In this document: one piece after another, positions 1-6,561 of the stretch
How positions within the stretch are numbered: the first letter of the stretch is position 1
Layout: every line of letters starts with the position of its first letter
Source of the DNA: Bacteroidales bacterium
GTDB taxonomy: Bacteria > Bacteroidota > Bacteroidia > Bacteroidales > Bacteroidaceae
Reading direction: 5' to 3'
Assembly: GCA_004558865.1 (NCBI GenBank)
Contig: SFCY01000118.1
Coordinates: 1-6,895, forward strand
Length of the DNA: 6,895 nucleotides
Translations under genes and position numbers: made by a program
The notes under the pieces: model-generated
Database searches by the model: none
Seen by the model: only the letters and a program-made list of their open reading frames with translations
Told to the model about the DNA's origin: nothing

Positions 1-87
1 GAGTGTAGCGGGCTACACGACCGATGAGACTTGACGTTTTGAGACCGATAGATGCAGAAGACGACCGAAATAACATATATACATATC

Positions 88-132
88 GGCTTGGTTTCTG
101 AACCTAATTTTCAGAACCGGCCATTTGTTTTT
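88..132 (+). terminator. Terminator-like hairpin with T-rich tail, upstream of the GT4 gene
   Basis: An imperfect stem-loop pairs GGTT (93-96) and CTGAA (98-102) with TTCAG (110-114) and AACC (115-118), with a single bulged T at 97 and a 7-nt loop. GGC (88-90) and GCC (120-122) can extend it across a small internal loop. A T-rich run (ATTTGTTTTTG and onward) follows directly. This is the form of a rho-independent terminator and would end a gene lying left of the window. No upstream coding sequence can be recognised: in bases 1-51 all three forward frames close quickly. The T-run is interrupted, so efficiency is uncertain. Confidence 0.45.
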
Positions 133-152
133 GCGTTTTTCTCCCGATTATC

Positions 153-184
153 GTTGCCGTTTCGACAGAAAAACAGTAACTTTG
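153..184 (+). promoter_or_regulatory. Bacteroidota-type promoter for the GT4-led gene cluster
   Basis: TAACTTTG at 177-184 matches the Bacteroidota -7 consensus TAnnTTTG exactly. A TTG at 154-156 lies 20 bp upstream, where the -33 box (TTTG) is expected. Transcription would start near 190, leaving a very short leader before the ATG at 202. The box lies just downstream of the terminator-like hairpin, as expected for an intercistronic start. It also argues against the in-frame ATG at 52, which would put the promoter inside the coding sequence. Confidence 0.6.
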
Positions 185-201
185 TGAAAAATTACCAACC
201 A

Positions 202-1476
202 ATGAGAGTATTGATTGTCAACACCAGCGAGCGGACAGGCGGCGCCGCCCTCGCCGCCCACCGACTCATGGACGCGCTCAACAACTGCGGCGTTAAGGCC
301 AAGATGCTGGTGCGCGACAAGGAAACCGACAACATCACCGTGGCGGCACTGCCCCACCAGTCGCGCCAACAGCTGCATTTTCTATGGGAACGTTGGTGCA
401 TCTTCAGCCATCTCCATTTCAGCAAGAGGCACCTGTTCGAGGTGGACATCGCCAACAGCGGAGCTGACATCACCAAGACCGACGAGTTTCGCGAGGCCGA
501 CGTCATCCACCTCCACTGGGTCAACCAAGGGATGCTCTCCTTGAAAGGAATAGAGAAGATCCTGCAGAGCGGCAAGCCGGTGATGTGGACCATGCACGAC
601 ATCTGGCCCGCCACGGCCATCTGCCACCTCACCCTCGACTGCCGCAACTTCGAGCAAGCCTGTTCCCATTGCCGCTACCTCCCAGGGGGCGGTGGCCCGA
701 ACGACCTCTCGGCAAAGGTGTGGCGCAAGAAGCGTCGCCTCGTGGAGAAATACAACATCGCCTTCGTGGCCTGCTCGCAGTGGCTGGCCGGGGAGGCCAA
801 GGCCAGCGGACTGCTCAAGGGGCAATGGATACAGAGCATCCCCAACCCCATCGACACACGCATATTCCGCAAGCAGAACAAGATGGAGTGCCGGCGGCTG
901 CTCCACCTCCCCACCGACAAGAAGCTCATCCTCTTCGTCTCGCAGCGCGTCACCAACGCCAACAAGGGCATGGACTATCTCATCACCGCCTGCCACAAGT
1001 TGGCCGCGACCTCGCCCGACCTTGCCGCGGGCGGCGCAGTGGTGGTCATGGGCGGCCACGCCGAGGAGATGGCCTCCAAGTTCGACCTGCCCGTCTATCC
1101 CTTGGGCTACATCAACAACCAGCAGCAGGCCGCCCAGGTGTATAGCGCCTGCGACGTGTTCGTGCTGCCCTCGCTCTCGGAGAACCTGCCCAACACCATC
1201 ATGGAGGCCATGGCCTGCGGCGTGCCTTGCGTGGGATTCAACGTGGGCGGCATACCCGAGGAGATAGACCACCAGAAGAACGGCTACGTGGCCCGCTACC
1301 GCGACGCCGACGACCTGGGCAAGGGCATCAAATGGGTGCTCTCCTCGCCCGACTACGAACAGTTGGGCCTCAACGCCACACACAAGGTGGCGGCCAACTA
1401 CTCGCAGCAGAGCGTGGCCAATCAATATATCAAACTCTACAACAAGGTTTTGGCCGACAGCAAAAGAAAAATATGA
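202..1476 (+). CDS. GT4-type (GT-B fold) glycosyltransferase, 424 aa
   Basis: This is a cytoplasmic retaining glycosyltransferase of the GT4 type, probably adding a sugar from a nucleotide-sugar donor to a surface-polysaccharide intermediate. The N-terminus (MRVLIVNTSE then TGGAALAAHRLM, residues 1-23) is the usual first strand and glycine-rich loop of this family. Residues 101-160 hold HLHWVNQGMLS and WTMHDIWP, followed by a cysteine cluster C141-x5-C147-x6-C154-x2-C157. The C-terminal donor domain carries the GT4 EX7E motif at E327 and E335, followed by EAMACGVPCVGFNVGGIPE. The start at 202 is chosen because family similarity begins there and a promoter box ends at 184; the frame is open back to an ATG at 52, but those 50 residues look like translated leader. 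Its stop overlaps the next start by 4 bases. Donor and acceptor cannot be read from sequence. There is no signal peptide or membrane helix. Confidence 0.88.
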   Translation: MRVLIVNTSERTGGAALAAHRLMDALNNCGVKAKMLVRDKETDNITVAALPHQSRQQLHFLWERWCIFSHLHFSKRHLFEVDIANSGADITKTDEFREADVIHLHWVNQGMLSLKGIEKILQSGKPVMWTMHDIWPATAICHLTLDCRNFEQACSHCRYLPGGGGPNDLSAKVWRKKRRLVEKYNIAFVACSQWLAGEAKASGLLKGQWIQSIPNPIDTRIFRKQNKMECRRLLHLPTDKKLILFVSQRVTNANKGMDYLITACHKLAATSPDLAAGGAVVVMGGHAEEMASKFDLPVYPLGYINNQQQAAQVYSACDVFVLPSLSENLPNTIMEAMACGVPCVGFNVGGIPEEIDHQKNGYVARYRDADDLGKGIKWVLSSPDYEQLGLNATHKVAANYSQQSVANQYIKLYNKVLADSKRKI

Positions 1477-2255
1477 TCAAATTCACCATCATCACCTGCA
1501 CCTTCAATGCCGAGCCTGTGATGCAGCGCACCCTCGAGAGCGTGCTTCGCCAAACTTATCCCGAGGTGGAGCATATCATCCAAGACGGGCTGTCGAGCGA
1601 CGCCACCATGCAGATGGCCAAGGAATACAAGGTTGTGAGCGACCAGGAAAGCCCCGCCCACGACGTGGTTCTGGTCTCTGAGCGCGACAGCGGCCTCTAC
1701 GACGCCATGAACCGCGCCTTGGCGCGCGCCACGGGCGACTACCTGGTATTCCTCAATGCCGGCGACAAGCTGCCCGGCTCCGACACCCTGGAGCTTCTCG
1801 CCGCCTCCATAGGCAAGGGCAAGCCGCTGCCGGGGGTGGTCTACGGCGACACCAACATCGTGGACTCTGAGGGACGCTTCCTCCACAAGCGGCGGCTCGC
1901 CCCGCCCGACCACCTCTCCTGGCGCTCGTTCCTCAAGGGCATGCTGGTCTGCCACCAGTCGTTCTACGCCCTGACCTCCATCGCCCAAGCCACACCCTAC
2001 GACATGCGCTACAAGTTCAGTTCCGACGTGGACTGGTGCATCCGCATCATGCAGAAGTCGGAGCAGGAAGGGCGCCAACTGCTCAACGCCCACATGGTGC
2101 TGTGCGACTACCTGGAGGGCGGCATGTCGGTGAAGAACCACCGTGCCTCGCTCCGCGAGCGCTTCACCGTGATGCGCCGCCACTACGGCCTGCTGCCCAC
2201 GCTTCTCATGCACTTCTGCTTCCTCTTCAGGGCAATGAGGAAAAAAAACAGTTGA
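1473..2255 (+). CDS. GT2 glycosyltransferase, WcaE/WfgS-like, 260 aa
   Basis: This is an inverting GT-A fold glycosyltransferase of family 2, acting at the cytoplasmic face in polysaccharide assembly. Residues 4-40 show the nucleotide-binding start FTIITCTFNAEPVMQRTLES and IIQDGLSSD, with D38 in the usual early-Asp position. The stretch VSERDSGLYDAMNRAL (68-83) followed by GDYLVFLNAGD (88-98) is diagnostic of the colanic-acid WcaE and O-antigen WfgS group; NAGD replaces the DxD metal site. HQSFY (161-165) and SSDVDW (183-188) fit the acceptor and base regions. Length is normal for the group. The start codon overlaps the GT4 stop (ATGA), implying translational coupling and shared regulation, and an A-rich stretch rather than a Shine-Dalgarno precedes it. 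Basic, hydrophobic C-terminal residues 240-258 could contact the membrane. The sugar transferred is unknown. Confidence 0.88.
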   Translation: MIKFTIITCTFNAEPVMQRTLESVLRQTYPEVEHIIQDGLSSDATMQMAKEYKVVSDQESPAHDVVLVSERDSGLYDAMNRALARATGDYLVFLNAGDKLPGSDTLELLAASIGKGKPLPGVVYGDTNIVDSEGRFLHKRRLAPPDHLSWRSFLKGMLVCHQSFYALTSIAQATPYDMRYKFSSDVDWCIRIMQKSEQEGRQLLNAHMVLCDYLEGGMSVKNHRASLRERFTVMRRHYGLLPTLLMHFCFLFRAMRKKNS

Positions 2256-2309
2256 ATCCCAAACCCAACAGAGGAGAACAGCCGCTTCCCCTCCTATAAA
2301 CCAACAGCA

Positions 2310-3692
2310 ATGAACAATCATTTTGCACTCACATCGCTCTTCGCCGCCCTGCTCAGCCTCTCCCCCCTTGGACTGCGCGCGCAGGACGACAACAGCTACA
2401 TCCACAAACAGTCTGACGGCTACGAGTGGCCCACCGACAAGGACGTGCTGAGGAAACTCGACCAGTGGCAGGATCTCAAGTTCGGCGTTCTCATGCACTG
2501 GGGGCTCTACTCCGTGCCGGGAATCGTGGAGTCGTGGCAGATATGCTCCGAGGACTGGATCACACGGCCCGCCGAATACACCTACGAGGGCTACAAGCAG
2601 TGGTATTGGGGACTGAGCAACGTGTTCAACCCCACCAAGTTCGACCCCGACCAGTGGGCGCGCGTCATGCAGGACGCCGGCATGAAGTACATGATCTTCA
2701 CCACCAAGCACCACGACGGCTTCTGCATGTTCGACAGCAGGTACACCGACTTCAGCATCGCCCACGGGCCCTTTGCCGACAATCCCAAGGCCGACGTGGC
2801 CAAGTATGTGTTCCAGGCCTTCCGCGACAAGGGATTTATGACCGGCTGCTACTTCTCCAAACCCGATTGGCACTGCAAGTGGTTCTGGAACCCCTACTAC
2901 GCCACGCCCAACCGCATGCAGAACTACAAGCGCGAGCAGCACCCCGACTGGTGGAGGAAGTACCAACGGTTCACGCAGGACCAGCTCAATGAACTCATGA
3001 CCCGTTACGGCAAGCTCGACATCCTCTGGCTCGACGGCGGATGGGTGTCGGGCGACGACATCGGCCTCGACTCTGTGCTGGCCCAGGCCCGCGCAGGACA
3101 GCAGAAGGGCCTGATATGCGTGGACCGCACCATCCAGGGGCGCAACGAGAACTACCAGACACCCGAGCAGCAGATTCCCGACCGTCAGCTCAACCATCCA
3201 TGGGAGAGCTGCATCACCCTCACGCACGCTTGGGGATGGATTCCCAATCCCGACTACAAGTCGGCCAACAAGGTGGTGGCGCTCTTGGCCGAGGTGGTGG
3301 CCAAGGGCGGCTGCATGGTGCTCGGCGTGGGGCCGTCGCCCGAGGGCCTCATCCCCGACGACGAGGCGGCCCGGCTCCACGAGGTGGGCGACTGGCTCAG
3401 ACGCAACGGCGAGGCCATCTACAGCACCCGCACCACCCCCAACTACCACCAGGGCAACCTCTGGTTCACGGCCAACAAGAACCACCGCACGCTCTATGCC
3501 ATCTATGCGCTGGAAGACGGCGGACAGCTGCCCCCTACCATCACGTGGAAAGGCAATGTGCCAAAGGGCGATGTGACGCTCATCGACGGCAACGTGCGCC
3601 TCCATACCACAGTGGAGGGCGACCGGGTGACGGTCGCCCTCCCCAAAGGACTGGCCAACGCTCCCGTGGCACTAAAATTCAGCATAGAATGA
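2310..3692 (+). CDS. Secreted GH29 alpha-L-fucosidase, 460 aa
   Basis: This is a retaining exo-alpha-L-fucosidase that removes terminal fucose from glycans, probably in the periplasm or at the outer membrane. Residues 1-24 form a signal peptide with a likely cleavage after LRA (A24) and no lipobox cysteine. The catalytic barrel shows FGVLMHWGLYSVP (58-70), the GH29 motif TKHHDGF (132-138) and DILWLDGGW (237-245), where D242 is the expected nucleophile. The acid/base glutamate varies among GH29 enzymes; E287 in YQTPEQ and E299 in HPWESC are candidates I cannot decide between. GGCMVLGVGPSPEGLIP (333-349) is the usual late barrel motif, and a C-terminal beta-sandwich follows from about 380. The leader has no Shine-Dalgarno next to the ATG. 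The gene lies 54 bases after GT2, and its stop overlaps the GH3 start, suggesting the two hydrolases act on one fucosylated substrate. Linkage preference is unknown. Confidence 0.92.
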   Translation: MNNHFALTSLFAALLSLSPLGLRAQDDNSYIHKQSDGYEWPTDKDVLRKLDQWQDLKFGVLMHWGLYSVPGIVESWQICSEDWITRPAEYTYEGYKQWYWGLSNVFNPTKFDPDQWARVMQDAGMKYMIFTTKHHDGFCMFDSRYTDFSIAHGPFADNPKADVAKYVFQAFRDKGFMTGCYFSKPDWHCKWFWNPYYATPNRMQNYKREQHPDWWRKYQRFTQDQLNELMTRYGKLDILWLDGGWVSGDDIGLDSVLAQARAGQQKGLICVDRTIQGRNENYQTPEQQIPDRQLNHPWESCITLTHAWGWIPNPDYKSANKVVALLAEVVAKGGCMVLGVGPSPEGLIPDDEAARLHEVGDWLRRNGEAIYSTRTTPNYHQGNLWFTANKNHRTLYAIYALEDGGQLPPTITWKGNVPKGDVTLIDGNVRLHTTVEGDRVTVALPKGLANAPVALKFSIE

Positions 3693-6022
3693 AAAGACTG
3701 ATATTCTTCGTCGCTTCCTTATTATATATAGGAAGCACATCGATGGCCCAGGGCGTAGCCCACCGCGGCAAGGAGCCAAGTGTGGACCAGCAGGTGGCCC
3801 GGCTTCTCAGCCAGATGACATTAGAGGAGAAGGTGGGGCAGCTGCGCTGCACCATGGCATGGAACTATTGCGAGCGCAAGGGCGACGACGTGGTCCTGAC
3901 GCCGCTCTTCGATAAGGAGGTGCTGCAGGAGGGCGTGGGCAACCTCTGGGCCACCTTCCGCGCCGACCCCTGGACGCGCCGCTCGCTGGAGAACGGGCTC
4001 GGCCCGAGGCTCTCGGCCCGCGCGGCCAACAAGATGCAGCGCGCCGTGAGAGACAACACGCGGTTGGGCATCCCCCTGCTCTTTGCCGAGGAGGCTCCCC
4101 ACGGCCACATGGCCATCGGCTCCACGGTATTCCCCACGGGACTCGGCATGGCCGCCACTTGGGACGCCCACCTCATGCGGCGCGTGGGCGACGCCACACG
4201 CCGCCAAGTGCGATGCTATGGCGCGCAGATAAGCTACGGCCCCGTGATGGACCTCTCGCGCGACCCGCGCTGGTCGCGCGTGGAGGAGTCGTTTGGCGAG
4301 GATCCCGTGCTGACGGCCACCATGGCCAGCGCCGAGGTGGCCGGACTCTCCCAGTCGCATTCCGCCACCGACCGAGGCACCATCGCCACGCTGAAGCACT
4401 TCATCGGCTACGGCACCACGTGGGGCGGACAGAACGGCGGCCCAAGCGCCATCACCGGGCGCGACCTGATGCAGAACTTCCTTCCGGCGTTCAAGCAAGC
4501 GCTCGACAGCGGCGCGATGTCCGTGATGACCTCCTACAACACGCTCGACGGCATTCCCTCAACGGGCAGCCGCGAACTGCTCACCGAAATCCTGCGCAAC
4601 CAATGGAAATTCCGCGGCATCGTGGTGAGCGACCTCTACAGCATCGACGTGATGTACAACCAGCACCACGTGGCGGCATCGCTGGAAGACGCCGCCATCA
4701 TGGCTCTCAAGGCGGGCGTGGACATCGACCTTGGCGGCCAGGCCTACGCCACGCTGCCCCACGCCGTGCGCTCCGGGCGCATACCCGAATCGCTCGTCGA
4801 CTCGGCGGTGGCACGCGTGCTGCGCTGCAAGTTCGAGCAGCGGCTCTTCAGCGACCCTTACGTTGACGAGCGGCGGGCGGAGAAAGAGGCCAACACGCCC
4901 CAGGACAAGGCCTTGGCCCTGCAGGTGGCGCGCGAGAGCATCACGCTCTTGGAGAACCGCAACAACACGCTGCCGTTAGGCAAGGACGCGCGCGTGGCTG
5001 TGGTGGGCCCCAACGCCGACAACGTCTACAACATGCTCGGCGACTACACGGCCCCACAGCCCGAGGGTAACGTGAAGACCGTCTTGGCCGGCATCCGCTC
5101 CAAGCTGCCGGCCGGCCACGTGGCCTACGCCAAAGGCTGCGGCGTGCGCGACACCACCCACGACGGCATCGCGGAGGCCGTGGAGGCCGCCCGCAGAAGC
5201 GACGTGGTGGTGGCCTGCGTGGGCGGAAGCAGCGCGCGCGACTTCAAGACGAGCTACAAGCAGACGGGAGCGGCCGAGACCGACGCCAACACCATCAGCG
5301 ACATGGACAGCGGCGAGGGATTCGACCGTGCGTCGCTATCGCTCTTGGGACTGCAAGGCAAGCTGCTGGAAGCCCTCAAAGCCACAGGCAAGCCCTTGGT
5401 GGTGGTCTACATCGAGGGGAGGCCGCTCGAAAAGAACTGGGCGGCAACCCACGCCGACGCCCTGCTCACGGCCTACTACCCGGGCCAGGAGGGCGGCACG
5501 GCCATCGCCGACGTGCTCTTCGGCGACTGCAACCCCTCGGGACGACTGCCCATCTCCGTGCCGCGGAGCGTGGGCCAACTGCCGGTATACTACAACCATC
5601 TGCCACCGATGCCCCACGACTATGTGGAGACAACGGCTCGGCCTCTCTACGCCTTCGGCCACGGCAAGAGCTACACCACGTTTGGCTATTCCAACCTCAG
5701 CATCAACGCCGTGGGCAAGGACAGTGTGGTGGTGGCCTTCGACGTGACCAACACCGGCAGGCGCGACGGCTGCGAGGTGGTGCAGCTCTACCTCAACGAC
5801 TCCGTGGCCAGCGTGGCCCAGCCCGTGATGCAGCTCCGCCGCTTCGCGCGCATACCTTTATCCATAGGACAGACGCAGCACGTGAGCTTCACGCTCCGCG
5901 CCTCCGACTTAGGCCTCGTCAACCGGGAGAGGCAGTGGGTGGTGGAGCCTGGCTGGTTCAACGTGATGGTAGGTGCAGCCAGCGACGACATCCGCCTGCG
6001 CGGGAGATTCAAAATAAGTTAG
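3689..6022 (+). CDS. Secreted GH3 beta-glycosidase (beta-glucosidase/xylosidase type), 777 aa
   Basis: This is a retaining exo-beta-glycosidase of family GH3. Residues 1-20 are a signal peptide (cleavage likely after SMA). The N-terminal barrel carries LFAEEAPHGH (131-140), GPVMDLSRDPRW (184-195) with EESFGEDP (199-206), and KHFIGYG (236-242). The nucleophile is D315 in GIVVSDLYSID. The alpha/beta sandwich domain begins near 410; E543 in SGEGFDR is the probable acid/base, and YPGQEGGTAIADVLFG (597-612) with NPSGRLPIS is typical. An FN3-like domain fills about 680-776. No PA14 insert is seen. The frame is open upstream to 3041 inside GH29, but the signal peptide fixes the start at 3689, overlapping the GH29 stop by 4 bases (ATGA). 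Family members include beta-glucosidases, beta-xylosidases and others, so the exact substrate is not assigned. The signal-peptide codons are markedly AT-rich compared with the GC-rich body. Confidence 0.92.
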   Translation: MKRLIFFVASLLYIGSTSMAQGVAHRGKEPSVDQQVARLLSQMTLEEKVGQLRCTMAWNYCERKGDDVVLTPLFDKEVLQEGVGNLWATFRADPWTRRSLENGLGPRLSARAANKMQRAVRDNTRLGIPLLFAEEAPHGHMAIGSTVFPTGLGMAATWDAHLMRRVGDATRRQVRCYGAQISYGPVMDLSRDPRWSRVEESFGEDPVLTATMASAEVAGLSQSHSATDRGTIATLKHFIGYGTTWGGQNGGPSAITGRDLMQNFLPAFKQALDSGAMSVMTSYNTLDGIPSTGSRELLTEILRNQWKFRGIVVSDLYSIDVMYNQHHVAASLEDAAIMALKAGVDIDLGGQAYATLPHAVRSGRIPESLVDSAVARVLRCKFEQRLFSDPYVDERRAEKEANTPQDKALALQVARESITLLENRNNTLPLGKDARVAVVGPNADNVYNMLGDYTAPQPEGNVKTVLAGIRSKLPAGHVAYAKGCGVRDTTHDGIAEAVEAARRSDVVVACVGGSSARDFKTSYKQTGAAETDANTISDMDSGEGFDRASLSLLGLQGKLLEALKATGKPLVVVYIEGRPLEKNWAATHADALLTAYYPGQEGGTAIADVLFGDCNPSGRLPISVPRSVGQLPVYYNHLPPMPHDYVETTARPLYAFGHGKSYTTFGYSNLSINAVGKDSVVVAFDVTNTGRRDGCEVVQLYLNDSVASVAQPVMQLRRFARIPLSIGQTQHVSFTLRASDLGLVNRERQWVVEPGWFNVMVGAASDDIRLRGRFKIS

Positions 6023-6049
6023 GAGCCAGGAGCCTATCGCCTAAAGCAG

Positions 6050-6111
6050 GGCCGCAAAGGCACGCAACCCCATTGCAGGGGCTGCGCCTTTGCGGCCTTT
6101 GCGCCTTTGCG
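6050..6111. repeat. GCCTTTGCG inverted/direct repeat element after the GH3 gene
   Basis: GGCCGCAAAGGC (6050-6061) is a perfect 12-bp inverted match to GCCTTTGCGGCC (6086-6097). Between them CCCC/GGGG and a further 3-bp helix can extend the stem around an ATTGCA loop. The right arm is part of a direct series of GCCTTTGCG units (6086-6094, 6095-6103, 6103-6111). Intergenic CGCAAAGG palindromes of this look recur in many Bacteroidota genomes, and their chance reading frames (rich in RKGAKAQR-like residues) are often mis-called as proteins. It starts 27 bases after the GH3 stop and could shield the 3' end or act as a weak terminator, but it lacks a clean T-run. Confidence 0.75.
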
Positions 6112-6270
6112 AGGAAAAAAACAGAGGGACGCATGGATGCGGGCATCCGCCGCTCTGACAGAAATGTTCGACCGCCTTGATGCAATGGCAACATGATTTG
6201 CATGTGATTGGCAACCGTCGGCTTGACCTACGGCAAGAAAAGGGCGCATCGTGCAACAAAAGCTGTCAGA
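6112..6270. other. Non-coding stretch, no gene recognised
   Basis: No plausible reading frame on either strand has recognisable protein character here. Two minor inverted repeats are present: GGATG/CATCC with a CGGG loop near 6133-6146, and CCGT-C-GG/CC-T-ACGG (6215-6233) with a CTTGA loop. Neither has a T-run. Base composition falls from the very GC-rich genes to the left toward an AT-richer tail to the right. Confidence 0.5.
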
Positions 6271-6274
6271 ATCC

Positions 6275-6305
6275 TTTGCCGTGTGCGATAACGGCATTAC
6301 CTTTG
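6275..6305 (+). promoter_or_regulatory. Near-consensus Bacteroidota promoter for the small-ORF unit
   Basis: TTTG at 6275-6278 is followed after exactly 19 bp by TACCTTTG at 6298-6305. Both match the Bacteroidota -33 (TTTG) and -7 (TAnnTTTG) consensus. The start of transcription is expected near 6310-6315, about 70 bases before the small ORF. This is the best promoter in the window. Confidence 0.75.
6277..6296. promoter_or_regulatory. Dyad in the promoter spacer, possible operator
   Basis: TGCCGT (6277-6282) and ACGGCA (6291-6296) are perfect inverted 6-bp arms separated by 8 bp. They fill the spacer between the -33 and -7 boxes, a position where a bound dimeric repressor would block RNA polymerase. 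A binding role is inferred from symmetry and location only, and no regulator is known. Confidence 0.35.
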
Positions 6306-6337
6306 CACTGTAAAATAAAGGATAACAATAACGACAA

Positions 6338-6353
6338 GACCTCGCAAGGGGTC
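6338..6353 (+). other. 5'-leader hairpin with GCAA tetraloop
   Basis: GACCTC (6338-6343) pairs with GGGGTC (6348-6353), including one T-G wobble, around a GCAA loop (6344-6347), a stable GNRA tetraloop. It lies some 25 bases into the predicted transcript and 28 bases before the small-ORF start. The following bases are A-rich, not T-rich, so it is not a forward terminator. It may protect the 5' end or affect translation. Confidence 0.5.
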
Positions 6354-6381
6354 CCCAAAAAAAGAGAAAGGATTATTAACT

Positions 6382-6471
6382 ATGATGATGACAGTAATTT
6401 CAGTAATGGTTCTCGCAGTGATGATTGCCGAAGCAATTAACGTGAACAACAAGTTGGAGCTTGGCAAGTAG
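6382..6471 (+). CDS. Small hydrophobic peptide, 29 aa, function unknown
   Basis: The frame starts with three consecutive ATG codons (6382, 6385, 6388; the true start is undecided) and ends at TAG. Residues 4-19 (TVISVMVLAVMIAEAI) are strongly hydrophobic and could form a short membrane helix, followed by a polar tail NVNNKLELGK. An A-rich, purine-rich leader containing GAAAGGATT precedes it with plausible spacing. It sits between a near-consensus promoter and a strong terminator, which is the main reason to call it real. I do not recognise the family. It could be a membrane microprotein, a type I toxin-like peptide, or a leader peptide, since it is rich in Ile, Val and Leu codons. No antisense promoter of the TAnnTTTG type was found opposite it. 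Chance opening of so short a frame is possible. Confidence 0.5.
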   Translation: MMMTVISVMVLAVMIAEAINVNNKLELGK

Positions 6472-6481
6472 TCACCGCACC

Positions 6482-6545
6482 AACTTCCCTCTTGCGGCCA
6501 CAAAGGCCCAAAGCGAGAAGTTGAAAGTTTAGGAAGCGTTTTCAA
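6482..6545 (+). other. Structured 3' region of the small-ORF transcript
   Basis: Eleven bases after the small-ORF stop, AACTTC (6482-6487) pairs with GAAGTT (6517-6522). Inside it CTT (6491-6493) pairs with AAG (6511-6513), and GGCC (6496-6499) with GGCC (6505-6508) around an ACAAA loop. A second helix, TTGAAA (6521-6526) with TTTCAA (6540-6545), shares two bases with the first, so the two compete at the junction. GGCCCA (6505-6510) could instead pair with TGGGCC (6570-6575) in the terminator stem. This may be a structured untranslated region or the body of a small RNA. Confidence 0.4.
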
Positions 6546-6561
6546 TCAACATATACAATAC

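Noticed and set aside
3..18. GTGTAG/CTACAC inverted repeat at the left edge, with three GACCGA words at 19, 43 and 63
   Set aside because: The arms are short, there is no T-run and the spacing is irregular; context to the left is missing, so no feature is called.
382..1425. 347-codon minus-strand frame opposite the GT4 gene
   Set aside because: Same mirrored composition and no family motifs, while the plus strand has clear GT4 motifs throughout.
2272..2295. AGGAG/CTCCT hairpin between GT2 and GH29 as a terminator, or AGGAG as a ribosome binding site
   Set aside because: The stem is only 5 bp with a long loop and no T-run, and AGGAG is more than 30 bases from the ATG.
1437..3605. 722-codon open frame on the minus strand across GT2 and GH29
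   Set aside because: It is antisense to two well-supported genes, is full of Val/Gly/His/Ala runs typical of mirrored high-GC codons, and shows no recognisable domain.
3041..3688. Possible N-terminal extension of the GH3 protein into GH29
   Set aside because: The extension is an out-of-frame reading of GH29, rich in Arg/Pro/Gly; a good signal peptide begins at 3689.
6034..6297. Overlapping minus-strand frames giving RKGAKAAKAQ-like peptides
   Set aside because: They are translations of the CGCAAAGG repeat, and several frames give similar strings, which points to repeat DNA and not protein.
6382..6471. Type I toxin-antitoxin pair
   Set aside because: The peptide would suit a toxin, but no TAnnTTTG promoter was found on the opposite strand for an antisense RNA, so the claim is not supported.
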